Positions 34,901 to 48,855 of a stretch of DNA of 64,000 nucleotides are shown piece by piece. The notes below the pieces were generated by a model. It searched no databases. It was not told where the DNA came from and saw nothing but the letters and a program-made list of their open reading frames with translations. Both the position numbers and the translations under genes were made by a program. The stretch is taken from NCBI GenBank assembly GCA_000149265.1, contig CH002714.1, forward strand, positions 1,992 to 65,991. Direction: 5' to 3'. The stretch is from Ciona savignyi (taxonomy: Eukaryota > Chordata > Ascidiacea > Phlebobranchia > Cionidae). The first letter of the stretch is position 1. The number at the start of each line of letters is the position of its first letter.

Positions 34901-37900
34901 AATTAATTTTAAATTCTCTTTGCAAATAATTTTCTTGAAATTGGAAGGTTTTAAGAGAAATATTGGTACTGGATCCTGGACTATTACTCATGAAGGTTTT
35001 TAAAAAAAATATAATATTTCAAACCACAACGTGTGTTTGATTTATTCTTCCATTTTCAAATGAAGAAAAGTGCATTAACCACCCATTAATATTCTAGTTT
35101 TACTAAATCTACATCCAGTTAGCATAAAGCTACCATTCTTTGTTCAACTGTATTTAAATTGTTAAAAATTGAAATAAGTAAAATTTACAAGATATGATTG
35201 CCCCCCAGGTCGCCGAGAGCCAGGTAGAGCGCGCCGTGCACAAAGTGAAGCACGGCAAGCCCGATGGTTCGAACAGCGAATCGCTCAATGTGTCGAGCGA
35301 CGAGGAAGTCTCAGATTCACTCGCCAACTCTTCGGTCAAAATAAAAGCGTCGTCAACTAATAAAGGGCCGTACCAGTTCAATGGGCTGAAGCAAGTGCAA
35401 GACATAGCTGTACACGTGGTATGTGGTTTTAATGAAATGTTGGAAGTGATAAGTGCTAAGTTTAGTGATAACATTCTATATTCACATAATACATATCAAT
35501 ATTAATTTATTCACATACCACTTCTTTACAACGCTATACACTTATTTCTTTGTAATATGTTATTTACTTGCTTCTCATTTTTTTTCTTGTGGTATAAAAT
35601 CTGAAAAATTTCACACATTCCCAAAAAATAAACCATCCCAAATTTTTCTAAGATTTACAATAAATCGAATTTAATTTATTCTCACTGTTTCTTAAGCAAA
35701 CTCTTTAGTAATCAGCAATTTTACCCACGTGGTGGCACCAAGATTACTTTTAAGGTCTTTGTTGTTAAGATAGGATACTTCTATTTCAATGAATGTAGAC
35801 AAACACAGAGCGATTTACCACATGCCAGATTACTTAGAAACAATCGGATTACTGGAGCTATTTTAGTATTTCAAACATGATGGATACATTGCTACAGTTT
35901 TTGTTTAACCCATTAAAGCACTGGTTCGAAGCAACTTCCTGTTTGCCCATGGACACTACTGGCTAGCTAGCACATAGCTGATTTCGAACAAAATACTTTT
36001 AGGCTGACACAATGTTACTAGTTGATCAACCAGCCAAACATGCACATGAAAACCACTATTTAATCAAACATGATAAAATTCAGTCCTCTAATAAGTGTCT
36101 GCCTAATTTTGTCGCCAATGGCAGCATTGATTTCATTCTTATATTATTTCCAACCACCAGGGTGCAGTGTGGAGCATGAAGTTCAGTCAGACTGTGAGTA
36201 CAGCACTCCTGTGTCCCACAGCCACACGGCCAGAATAATGTGATATGGGTGTGGGTGCTGAAGGATTACTATGCATATTTCAACGAAATGAGAAGCAAAT
36301 ATGTAAACAAAGGTGCTTGTTTTGATTTATTAAATATTTTTTAATATACTGATGGTTGTCATTGAAGCTGTGCTAAATTGTTATATTAACCCGCCTTCTA
36401 GAGCGTGGGGCTGTATTTGCCACTCCGCCCCGTAACTCAATGGAACCCCCAACCCATGAACCCCCTAAACTGCCCCCTGATAATGGAGGGTCAAGATACG
36501 AGAGCTCAGATCAACTTGATGAGGAGGAGGAGGCCCCGTTTCGATCTCTTCCATTCTCATCTTATGTGGGGCACTCCGCAGATGTCCTTGACTTGGCGTG
36601 GTCCAAGGTAAGGGGAGTTTGCCAACCAAGAAAAATCTGCACCTGTATTCATATGACCCATCCATGTATGAGTTAGATGTTGACTTCATGAGTTCATGAG
36701 ATTTCAAGATGATTAACCTTTAAAGCACAACCACCGATGTCAGTTTCCTCTGTATAACATGATAGACATATGCATAGGAATGAATTTGGTGTGTTTTTTA
36801 GCCAGTTTCAAAACTGCATAATTATAATATGCTGGTTGGTTTGGTTTTTCATTCAAATTTCAGTTTGAATCTGTGTGTTTAAGTGATATTAATAGGAATT
36901 TATTTTAACGGCGGGGAGTTTTTTTTAGTCCTCATTTCTTGTGGATTTGTCGTTAGATCTCAAAAATATAAAAACAAAAAATGTACTTATTATTATTTTT
37001 TTTTAATATGAAAAGATGTTTTCAGTAATGAGATATCTATCTTAAGTCTCATTTGCTTGAAGCATATGCCCTACTTTTCTGACCCTTTTTCATTGATTAT
37101 AGAATTACTTCACTCTATCCTCATCTATGGACAAGACTGTCAGGTTATGGCATGTGTCACAGAAAGAATGTTTGTGTTGCTTCCAGCACATCGACTTTGT
37201 TACTGCTATTTCATTTCACCCAAGGGTAGGTGCTGGTTGTTATTTAACAGGTATTGCATCGTTATAATTCATGGTTTACTGTTAGTGACTTTGAAACTTA
37301 AATGGAACAATAATAGAACCGAGTAGTATGAAGTGGGTTGTCATGCTAAATTTCACTTGTATTTAAACTGTTCCATGATTAATATCAGACAGTGGAATTA
37401 CTTTGCAAACTATATTGAGATCGATTGGATTATGATCATTAAAACGTTAATACACACGCATTGCGCATTGCGCAGTCATAAATAAGGCGAGCCACATCCT
37501 ACATCTAGATATTATATACCTGTGCTTAAGCATTACATTATTATCAAATTTAATGATAACACATTATGTTTAAGCAATGCTAAAAAGGGTTAACTGCATT
37601 TGGAATTAAAAAATAAACTAGAGATTGTCACGGATAAACTAAACTATGAAACATAAATGTGGCACTGAGGGTTTGAATTGAGGGATCACAAATCACAAGG
37701 TCGCGAATAACAAAATTTTAAAATTATGAAAATTGACAGCCATTTGGCTTGTTATTTCTGACAACCAACCTAAATTGCATAGTTAATACAATATAATGTT
37801 TTTGCATGAATTCGTCTGTAAATACTTTTTTGCCAATTCAGCACTTTCTTACTGTTTATATGCAAACCAGGTTATGCAAATAATATTCGACATACACAAT

Positions 37901-40159
37901 GCATGATGAAAAAACAGCATAGGTATTTAAATCCAGCACCAATACTTTGTGGTTTATGGCACACTTTAATATGTAACAAAACTGGATTATGACAACAGTC
38001 ATTAACTCGATCGTTGTGTTTTGGAAAACCAAGCACAGTAAACCATTAAAACTCTTAGTTAACCATATTACTGTATAATTTTTAAACACTAGTTACACCA
38101 TTTTCTTACTGGCAAACCCTGGATATCATTGTTTCCAGGACGACCGTTATTTTCTGAGTGGTTCATTGGACAGCAAACTGCGTTTGTGGAATATTCCGGA
38201 GAAGAAAGTTGCTCTTTGGAATGAGGTTGCACCTGATTCTTCTTCGAGTGTAAGATGCTCTAAATTTGTTTTGCAATTTTTAATTTACATGTTTAAGATT
38301 TAAATGTTTGGATCATACAGCATAGAATGTAGTACCCGCAGTTAGGTTGTATTGTACGTTTTCAAGTGCGATGTTACCGTTAAAATTTAGCAATTGACAT
38401 AGTTCAACCAAACTAAACAGTTTTTCTTTTACTTTACTAAAAAGTCTTGCATATGATTTTGTCAAACAGTTTTCCTAGATTACTACTTCGAAATAAATGT
38501 TGAAACTTTTAAAAGTAACACTAACTTTCATGTGGAAGCAGTCATCCAGCGGTGGTGCATTGATAACCACCGTGAACTTCTGTGAGAACGGGAAGTTTGC
38601 CGTGTGTGGGACGTACGATGGGAGGTGTCTTTTCTACGATACCGAGGTTTGTTTTTATATAATCCAAATTTTGAAATGACACAAAATAAATATTAAACTG
38701 GCATAGTTATACGGTGCAGTAGTAGTAATCAGAGGATTGCTGGTGTGATTCCAATTTAGGACACTGATTACTGCGTTTATGACCCTGAGGAGCCCTGCTG
38801 ACTCAGGCCTCCCTTATATTGAAACAGGCAAAATTGCTTTAATTAAAAACCTTACTTTAATAAAATATTCCAGAAAACCAGATTACGGCCAGTTGTTCTG
38901 ACATCCATGTTTTGACAAGCTTATCTTACCTATCATCATCATCTGCACATAATATTTACATTCACATTTTTTTTGAAATAATCCTATGCCTTCCACAGCA
39001 CCTGAAGTATCACACTCAAATCCATGTGCGATCGTCAAGAGGCAGAAACACCAAGGGCCATAAAATCACTGGAATTGAACCTTTACCTTCCGAGCACAAA
39101 ATACTGGTGATTTTTCACATTTTGTCTCTTGTTTTTATTGAAGTATATTTTAAAATGGTTCCCCCTCGTCAAACTAAAACAGTGCTCACATTAGGTACTT
39201 AAAATAAATGTCCATAACTACAAAAATATATAATGGATTCTATAAATTACTAAACGTTTTTAAATCAATGTATAATTTTTATTTTATATTCCAGGTGACA
39301 TCCAATGACTCCAGAGTGCGATTATATGATTTACGAGATTTGTCTTTAACGTGCAAGTATAAAGGACTCACAAACATGAGCAGTCAAATTAAAGCAAGTT
39401 TCAGGTACATAAACACATTAAAGCGTTCTTGGTGGCTACCTCCATGGGTTAGTTAGTGCGTGAAGCTCATATATTGGTAGTATGGCAGGCAAAATCTAAT
39501 GTTTGGATTACATTTAATTGAAGTTAGATTGATCTTGTGCAAAATTATTTGCTAACCAAGCTGGGCCACTGAGAAAAGCCTTCATTTCAATCCTACATGC
39601 TTTTTTCCTTCCCCAGAAATAGTATTTTGCGATCTATATCTACCAATATTTAATTTATTTGTTTAAAATCCAGTCATGACTGCAAGTACATAGTATGTGG
39701 TTCCGAAGATAAGTCGGTTTATATCTGGAAGACGAACTTACCTCAGGATGTTACCAAGTTTCGAAGAGATCGCAATGATTGTTGGGAAAGCATCCGAGGT
39801 AGAACTTCTTGTTTACTGTGGCCTTGAGCGCAGAATAAAGTTTCGGAATTGTTTTTACATTTATTTAAAATTAGTTTTCGTTTTTGACATATTTAAAATC
39901 ACAGTTTTTGATCATTGTAAATGCTTGAGTATGAAATTAAGCTCTTCTGAATTGTATTATATATATTACAGCTCACGATGCTGTAGTAACATGTGCGATA
40001 TTTGCTCCATACCCCCATCTGATGGCTCGGAGTGAAGATAGCTCTGATGGCAGCCGATTGTCATTTTCGTTGAAATCTCGCACGTCAACAAGTGCAGACA
40101 ACTGTTGTATTATTTCTGCCGATTTTAAAGGCGTCATAAAAATCTTTATGAATTCCTAG
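25961..40159 (+). CDS. WDR44: WD repeat-containing protein 44 (Rab11-binding, Rabphilin-11)
   Basis: WDR44 binds Rab11 on endosomes and VAP at the ER. Exons: 25961-26028, 27107-27173, 27566-27668, 28592-28680, 29209-29479, 29606-29744, 30672-30788, 31202-31260, 31980-32047, 33000-33062, 33620-33694, 34026-34221, 34764-34873, 35209-35418, 36161-36193, 36222-36312, 36402-36607, 37103-37225, 38139-38249, 38542-38646, 38999-39106, 39295-39404, 39674-39798, 39972-40159. They total 2835 nt, 944 residues (human 913). The N-terminus has an FFAT-like EDFFDAQQD (10-18). About 217-240 is a proline-rich SH3-type segment ([20 protein letters not shown]). From about 546 onward come the WD repeats, including [44 protein letters not shown] and [10 protein letters not shown]. 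The exon at 33000-33062 and the 28-nt break at 36194-36221 are the weakest points of the model. Confidence 0.93.
29606..29744 (+). other. WDR44: WDR44 exon 6: proline-rich SH3-ligand segment
   Basis: This exon encodes two consecutive K/R-PPPP-x-P runs, KRPPPPRPK and KRPPPPKP. Human WDR44 also has a proline-rich region in its disordered N-terminal half, described as a binding site for GRAF-family SH3 domains. That the ascidian segment has the same partner is inference. Confidence 0.7.
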
Positions 40160-41802
40160 CATATTTCTATGATTCATCTTTTCTTATTGTGTACAAGTAA
40201 ATCTAAATATATTCTATTCAAATCAACCGTTGTTTTCATTGAAACCATTGAATGGTAAAGAACTTATTAAGGTGTGTCTTAATAATACAATGCTTGCCCA
40301 ATGAAAGCCAACAAGGTTGTAAGATAACATTTATTCTACTAGTGGGTCGGTTTACTGTTCCGCCGAAGGTATATTTCACTATTGGAAAATCCAATATATA
40401 GGTCCGCCCACCCGGCGATATATTTTTGTTAAAGGGGATTTAGTATTTACCACTGTTTAAATTGCGCTCAATTTGACAATATAACCAGCCTTGCCTCAAT
40501 TCACACTTAAATGAATTATGCTCTGAAGTTTATAAATATACAATACACTGCAATAGCTACCGTACTGTCAATCAAGTAGCCAATCCTATACAAAATAAGT
40601 TTTCCTGCTGAATGATATAATTACCACTAGATCGCTAAAATACGAGACTGGTTGGAAAAGTTGCATTTATTTTCCTGGTAAAGCCTATGTGCAAATGCTG
40701 TTTGCGGCCGAACACAGTGACACCAAAGCATCAAGTAGGTTTGTGGACTAAATAGGAAAATAGTGATCAAAAATTAAATCTTCCAAAACTCTTGCAGTTC
40801 ATGAAAAGAATATAAAAAGAGCATTGGAAGTACAAAGCTTACCAGGTGGTTGTGGAAAAAATGGAATCACTACTTTATTATTGGAAATATATTAGTAAAA
40901 AGAGCCTGCAATTACTGGCATAAAATAACAATGTAAAATATTGCGACCTCCAATTATCAGAAGGTTCCAAAAAATTGAAAAGTGTCATTTGCTTGTCTTG
41001 TACATTTGAGGGACAACTGTAACTATGGGAAATATTTCCATTAAATTACAGAATTTGAAACCATTTTCAAAAATTCCTAATGCACATAAATAATGTGAAT
41101 TGAAATATACTTATGCTAGTTTTAAAACATATTTAAATGACACAAAAAAAGGAAAAATATGGATTTCAGGGAGGATTACAACCGAAACTACAGTACTTAA
41201 AATGCTTTTCTATCAATTGCTTAAAAAATATGTTTTTTCATAAAAAACATACCAAAATCATGTTTATGTCGAAATTACTGTAATAATCATCTAACTGTTA
41301 TTCTATAATATTGGATTATTATTACACCAAAAGAAAAGCACATAATTACTTTGCTAATTTAATTTGTTCTAGCAGATATGTACTATACACCACAAAATAG
41401 CAAATTTAACCCAGCGCTTGTCACCAATATAGCGTAATAACGGAAAGATTTGGCTGCAACAATAAAATACATCAAATGCTTAAATTTGTAAATAATAAAC
41501 AAGATGCCAATTGATCTTACTTTGTTTGCACAGTTTAACGGAGTGCAACATTGCCTAAATTACAACCTTAACTGTATTATATACACACTGCCAGCAGTTC
41601 CACATATTTTCCAATTCGACCTTCGGAAGTTGGCACCATGACATTAACACATTAACAAACCATCGAAAGTTCTGGCTTTGTGAATGAAATACTTAAATAG
41701 CGACAGTAGATTATTTTATGCAAACATGAATCATTTGTACAGAAATAAAAAATTTAGAAACATGTATAAAAGCAATGTTTGCCGCATATTTGAAATTTAC
41801 AT
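40160..41802. other. 3' intergenic space between convergent WDR44 and REEP
   Basis: This 1.6-kb AT-rich stretch must hold both 3' UTRs. I see no coding sequence, RNA gene or clear transposon. A short perfect hairpin (atgttttttcataaaaaacat-like) sits near 41229, unremarkable in such AT-rich DNA. Confidence 0.4.
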
Positions 41803-44800
41803 TTATTCGGATATTTCATCATACTGGATTTTTCCTTTTGATTTTCGCTTTGATCTCCTCAAACCTAGATGGGTATCAGGTGGAAGGGGTGGAAGCTGTG
41901 AGGAAAATTTGTTAAGCAAAGTTAATGAAACAATTTATACAATTTGATAAATTATGGTTTTAACATTTTTCACATAGCGGTTGAATAGAAATTTAGACAA
42001 AATCCCAGTTAATTAAGCACACGAGTTAAACTATTTAAATCATCCAGAATTTGGGGTGGGAGTCCAGAATGCTTAAGAGAACTTTACACAGTGGTTTATT
42101 CTACAATAATTAGGCAAAAAAACTTTTGTTGATACAAATACATGGCTAATAGCAATTCAATATGGAACCTTTTAGTTTGACATGCCAACAATTTGTAATT
42201 TGGATGTCGAAATTAGTCTCAATTAGCTGCTCCCGGGACAGAGCAAGTGCAATATACATAAGATAAATAGCAATGTAACACAAACAACACACTTATGAAA
42301 TGCAATGGAAGCTTAGGGCTATGGTCATGCATTTAAAATTAAACTAGTAATTTTATCCTCTAAGTAAACTAGCAACTAGCATTGGAAAAAGATTGTATTT
42401 AAAAGAGAAAAACATCACGCATGAAGAGATGAAAATGATGGTTTAGCTGATGACCATGCTGGACTACTAAGAGAACCACTACTGAACAAGAATACCGTTC
42501 ACTCAGCGTTGATCTCAAGGTTTGACGACTTGAGTTTTGTAAAACATGGCACTGCTAACTGAATGAATTTGTTTTATTTTAAATTAAAACCATGTGACTA
42601 AGTTGTTGGAGTATATAGAGGTAATAGTTCAGGTAGAACAAGTCCAGTAAAAAAAACAATCATACCAATTTGAGGTATTTTCCTATATCGCAGATCAAAA
42701 CCAACTTTTTTTAAAGCAAGGTTATAAAAAGTGCCACCAAATAATTCATTTTAGTAAAATCAAGGCACCCCATTAAAAAATTCAGCCAGGGTGATTACCT
42801 TTATATATACGAAATAAGACATATCCTACTTAAAGTATTGATCATCACATGCAGATTAAAACCATGGCATGCTTGTAATTATTAAATACTAATGTTATTT
42901 CATAACGTGGATTAATACTTACATTCAAATGATAATTAAATAGTACATGAACCATTATTTCGAATAATTTAACAATAAAGTATTGGCAGGTTTTGTTAGT
43001 AAAACTTGGACAAATGATTTTCACACACTTTTAAAAATGTGTACTATAGTAGATATAGATAGCAATGTGAAAAGCCAAGAATGAAGAAAGTGGTAACATG
43101 GTGTGCCAACCTGCATGGTTTTGCTTTTTGCACCTTTTTTCTTGCGAGGCATTGTATAAAACTGGGTGGAAAAGTCGTCGGGCTGTGGCACTGCTTCTGT
43201 TTGTTTAGCAAAAGCAAGAAAGGTTATAGAAAGCAGTGTTGAGCATTCATTATTGGATCATTATTGGAAATGATCTGGTACTTTTGAATAAATTGTGTCC
43301 AAATTCGCAAAGACCAAAACTATAACAGATTTTGAATACCAGGTCCAAGTATCAAAAAAATAGTTTGGCTACATTGGCAGTTTTTCGAAGAAGGGTAAGC
43401 ATAAGCTACATGCATTTAAGAGCAAAGCCTAAAATTATTGATCATTTACTAATTAAAACATAAAATCAATTCTTAGTTAATAAATTAAATGCACCACAAC
43501 AAATCTTTTAAACAGATCAAAAATATAAGGTAAATTGCTGTTTTATTCGAAAACACCCAAAATAAAAACTAAAGTATATAAATAGATGATCAAAAAAGGC
43601 AACCTTCGGCATAATTGCTTCTCCTAGTAATCCTCATATCATCGATTGTATATGAAGGAGGTTCAGAATCAAACTCATCGAAGTCATTCGATTCATCGGT
43701 TAGGTTTTGGTTGAAACCTGTTTTGGTGGAATTTTTGTGTGTTATATCTCAGTATGTAAAACTAAAAATTGCCCAAAATATCGACTATGAACATAAATAT
43801 GAACAAACTGATATATTCAGTTCGGATTTTCTCAATTTTTAAAACTATAACGGTTGTAGCATGAGAAACAAATAACTTTATTTTATGTGTTCGCATAACA
43901 GATCTCAAGAAAATCTGGATCATGTTATCAAAACAGGTTAGTAATGAACTTGACAATTTTAGGTGCTTTTTTTATGCAGTGCATACTACATACAAAGCAG
44001 TTTAGAAAAGAATTGGCAAAAATGACCTTTGTTACAAACAGGCAACACTTATAGCCTCAGGGCAGAAACAAGTAACCATAGTTGCTAAATACTGGATTTA
44101 CGAGCTATACATACTAGGCTTATAAATTTTCACTATTTTAAATACAAAAAATAAACTATTTTAAGGTTTAGACAATTACTCTTTGGAGTTATTAAAATTA
44201 ACACTATACTACCAATTGTAAGCAATTGAAATAATTATCTTTCTGACATATTTTTGCAAACATAAAATTAAATACAGAATGAAAACAACTTGCCGTCAGT
44301 TACTTGGGCATCATTTTGGCTCAGATTCATCATTGAATAAGATTTAAACTGCGACAATAAACGTGGGTCGTGGTCAGTGTTTTCATTGTCAGTGTATGGT
44401 TCAATGGCAACTATGGGGTTGGCTCGTGATTGCATGTTCTCCCGTACTCTTCCCGGGTTGGCTATCCGCACTGTGGGAAATCATTCATCAACTGAATGTA
44501 TTTGAATCAAAAACTTTCCAATTTGGGCTGTTGTTTATGAATTAATAAAACAAAAATGATTTAAAGTTAAAACCAAACACTACAGGTTGTATTAAATACG
44601 GAAAGGATGTTGGTTAAAATGTACAGAACTTATTTCAGTGACAATAAACATTTACAAATGTAAGCAGTTTTGAACACCTCCCTTTGATCTCTAATTTTAA
44701 ATTTAGAAAATTTATTATTATAAAGCAGTTCAATATAAGAACTGTTTTAAAACTGGGCGATAACTCATGATATGCAATAAATATGAAATTACTGGGTTGT

Positions 44801-47658
44801 TGAAGATGTACATCTGCTGTGTCTGGTAACTTGGTCAAGTCCATGACGCTGTAACTCTTCAATTTATCGGTGACAACAGCTTGTCCTTTCACAGCTGCAG
44901 TAACCACAACGTTCGCCGCCATGTTTATACCTTTTGACCCAACACTCACCATCGTCTGGTAACTTTTGTCTCGTGCATTCTCTAAAAATAAATCTATATC
45001 CTGAAAAATATGTTGCAATTTAAGGTTAGTACTTCCAAACAATATTAAGGGTTTTACATTACTGATCCAATTTCAGTTTTATCGTGAAAGGTTAAGCTAA
45101 AAATTTTTTAACAATTGAACACAAAGGCATGTCCAATTAAAGAGATTTGGATATTTTAATATTTCAGTGGACTAGAAACTGACAGAACAATTACCGAGAC
45201 ACCGTTTACCTATGTTTTTTTCTATCAGTTAACCATTATCAGAATCTAGGTATATGTAATCTCTAAACAATATTAATTTTTATATTTGGCTAAAATGACG
45301 TTAAAAACTATATACATGTCAGATGATGCATCAGCTTCAGACCACTTAATCCATCATGTAATTTATGTTGCATTAGAACCCCGTATTAGAGTTAATAACA
45401 TGTCATTTATTTGGCAGATCTTATTATATTGATCCAATAAGTAAGATGAGCATATGTTTGTACAAGACTGTATTTAAAGTGTTTGATCTTGATGTATCTA
45501 AGACGGTATTTAAAGTGTCTGATGCATCCACACCATTGAACGTCCTATTTTAAGATAATGCAATTCATTTCACTCACAGTACAGGATGGAAAGTACAACC
45601 TATAGCGACAAACTATCTGTTTCCTATAGCGGCAAACTATCTGTTTATTGATACAAAAATTACTTTCTTGTTTATCAGTAACTTGATTAAAATGAAGCAT
45701 TGTTGTACCTGCTCCCTTTTTGAAAGGTTAGGATGAATAAACTTCCGATAAAGATATCGTGAACCTTTGGTGTATGGCGATGACAACCATATAACAAAAA
45801 CCATTTTTGCTTCATAATAGAATGGAAGCCTGTTGAAACAATAACAAGATCAAAACAAAAAACTGACCGAGAATGTAAATTGATCTACCAACACATAGAT
45901 TTGTTAAAATACCAAATAACAATTTGCAACAAACATTAATGTATCGACAAAAAGCAGCTGAACTGTATAACCACTGTTACAGTTTTTATTTGGGCAACTG
46001 CGATGTTAAAGTGTGAACAGATAATAGTTCACAGTAGGCTTAATTTGTTTAGGATCTTTGAATAGCTGCAGCTGCAGTAATATAGTTCTGCGGACAACGA
46101 CTACTAACCACATGACACAATATAATCACACAGTTATTTAAAGCATGTGATGCGTCTCTTGGGATTATTGAGATTACCTGTCAGAAACTAAGTAATTTTT
46201 AAATTGATTATATTTAATACTCACCATGATAGAAAAATATCTGTAATAGTTTCTGCACTACAGAACAAAGCAAATACCACCCAGTACATTATCCATCTTA
46301 CCTGTAATATAGAATAAATACATTTAATACTGATATAATCTCTAGTGCAATATGGCAGCATGATTGCGAAGAGCTATAGTGAAAGTTAAAAATTCTCTAT
46401 GTGAAATCAAACATGTCTTTTATTTACAGATGTCCAGTGTGGAATAATGTTATTTACATTGAACCTGGACAATTACAATGTTTTAGCTGGTTAAACAATT
46501 TTCTTCAACGTTAAAAAGATTGACTTGGCCAAAGCATTTGAGCTACATAGGTCTTCTACGCACAACTGCTATTTCTCTAACACAGTAATTTGTGGCTGGA
46601 ATTTACGCAGGAGTTCTGTATGCTCCAGTAGCTACTTAACCGTAAATTCGCAAAAATCTTATTTAATGTATTGACTACATTATCAAGAAAATAGGAAGAG
46701 AGATTAACAGGCGCTTGTTTTGCTGTTAACTGATTAATTTGTGTCAGAGTATGCTGAGACTCTGAGAGGTTATGTTTTCAATAGATTCAAATAAATATAT
46801 TTGAAAAAAAACAATTAAATATAATTGAAAAAATTTATTTTATTTGAAATTATCAAACATTAATTCATGACAATAAATCCAAAAACCCGTTCTGACAGGT
46901 AATTTTATAATAGTCAATGTCTTCCCATACCAGTTGATAGCGACTTAAAGGGAATATCATATGACAGTGTTTATTTCAGTGACTTTGAAAACATTACGAG
47001 TATGGTTCTATTACACCATTTCTTGAGGATAAATGATGGCTTGATCACAATATTTGTTTTACTCCTTAATCCACCAGTAGAGTTAATATAAATCACAATA
47101 ATAAATGCTGTAACCAGTACAAACTTAATTCTCAATATTTTTTAGACCTTTGAATTTTCTTGTTACCTTACTTTTACTACACAACAAATTATGGTAGTCC
47201 ATTGAAAATACTTACATATTCTCTAACATTTGCAGACTTAACAGCTTTATATGATGAATAAGCAGGGTACAATAAGCCTGTGCTTACTCTGAAAAAGATG
47301 ATTATTTAGTTGTGCTGTTTTCTAATAATGTTTCAGAGTGGCAATATTTAATTCATTAACATGGTTGACGGGTGGGTTATAATTTATAAACAAATGCCTT
47401 CTAGAATAGCCAAAAGAAGTATTTGTTATAATTTTAAAAATGTGTTAATGGCAACTTTTTAAAAAGAAGTTTTGGTTAATTGTTTGTGATCAGTGACAAC
47501 CAACAGCTATCTTGTTTAACAATGTTGGCTCTTTTTTGAAAGACCACATCTGCTAAGTGAAATTAGCAATCTAGTTTTACCACAGAAAAAATAGCAGTAT
47601 TGAAAAGTGATTAAAAAGCTGCTTACATGACTAGTCTTGAGACCACTGCACCACCCAT
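41803..47658 (-). CDS. REEP: Receptor expression-enhancing protein, REEP1-4 subfamily
   Basis: REEP1-4 proteins are hairpin-anchored ER proteins that shape tubules and link ER to microtubules. Exons on the minus strand: 47658-47627, 47288-47216, 46301-46225, 45829-45709, 45000-44793, 44470-44294, 43717-43604, 43190-43111 and 41895-41803, totalling 975 nt and 324 residues. The TB2/DP1/HVA22 domain (about 10-105) reads [31 protein letters not shown] and [20 protein letters not shown], all diagnostic. Then comes the REEP1-4 block [20 protein letters not shown]. The tail contains a duplicated motif (KSYSVMDL and KSYSMMNL), an acidic stretch ([13 protein letters not shown]) and a basic end ([21 protein letters not shown]). 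Intron 6 appears to start with GC (g|gcaagt). The first ATG lies two bases after a strong acceptor. Which of the four vertebrate paralogues is closest cannot be decided by eye. Confidence 0.93.
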
Positions 47659-48855
47659 TTCTGAAAAAATCAAAGTAAAATTTTGTTGTGATATTTCTTA
47701 ACATCTAAAATGTTCGGTAAATGAAATGTAAGAATTGCATGTGGGAATATATAGCCTACGTATTTAAATATTATTTATAAATAAACATCCCTAAATGACT
47801 ATATTTATATTATTTATTTTTGATGATCATTTTGATTTGGATTTATTAGTCATTAGTTCAGATTCAGTTCAGAATGTCTATATACAATGAACGGTTGTGT
47901 TTTCTCACCTAATCGGCAAATTATGTAATGTAAATATAAAATATATACTATTATATTAAAGAACAAAAATATAAAGTTTAAAACTTAAATTATCAATAAA
48001 ATAAAAAATATGGCACCTTACTTTAAAAGTTGGCTTGTTTTCTAATAAAAACTGCTTCTCTGTTTCCACAACCAGCCACTGTTCAGTCAGCAGTCAACAA
48101 CAATGTAAAATATTAACTGAATATGACATTTTCTTCTTTTGTAACCTACGTCAATTATTGTCCCAGAATTTATCAATTTTAAAGTTGTCCCAGAATTCAG
48201 CAAATTTTACCACCGAAATCTATTTGACACGATTAAAAAAAAGTTTAATTCTAAGAGAAAATAATGTACAAAATAATATCAATGATAATGCTTACCAGTT
48301 ACTGAACATAATAGAATAAAAATAGGATAATCATATTTTATCCTTATGGCATGGACCATGAATCGAAAAACGCGAGGAACAGTACTAACATATATGAGTG
48401 ATCGTCAGATTACCTTTTGCTTACAATCGGATTGTGCGGGACAGTGTATTTAGTCATTAACCTGAGCGGAAAAGGTTTTACCACGGGGTCTCGTTCATGA
48501 TATACCCTTACCCATACCGCTTAAAATGTTAGTGACAAAAATACACCTCCTCCCTCCACTGTTCCGCAGAATAGTGCGCTGTCCCTGCTTTCTACTACCA
48601 TAGTGTGTTGTCCTGCCCTGCTCATCACACAGACAAGTGAAGCCCGACAGCACTTTAGTCCAAACATAAATTTACTGAGTTCAGCGGACTTCCGCTACCA
48701 TTTAAGACACAAACATCTAGACAGCAGTTGTTGTCCATGCCACATGATAAATTTATGTGCCATTACCGGGGGGAACTAAAATGAGAGAAAGAGCACACTA
48801 AAATAAAGATTATGGCATTAGAGTTAGTGTTTAATTTTTAGTGATAGTTAGGAAT

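Noticed and set aside
41684..41947. 87-residue plus-strand frame
   Set aside because: It is antisense to the last REEP exon, which is supported by an acceptor, phase and the basic REEP-type tail.
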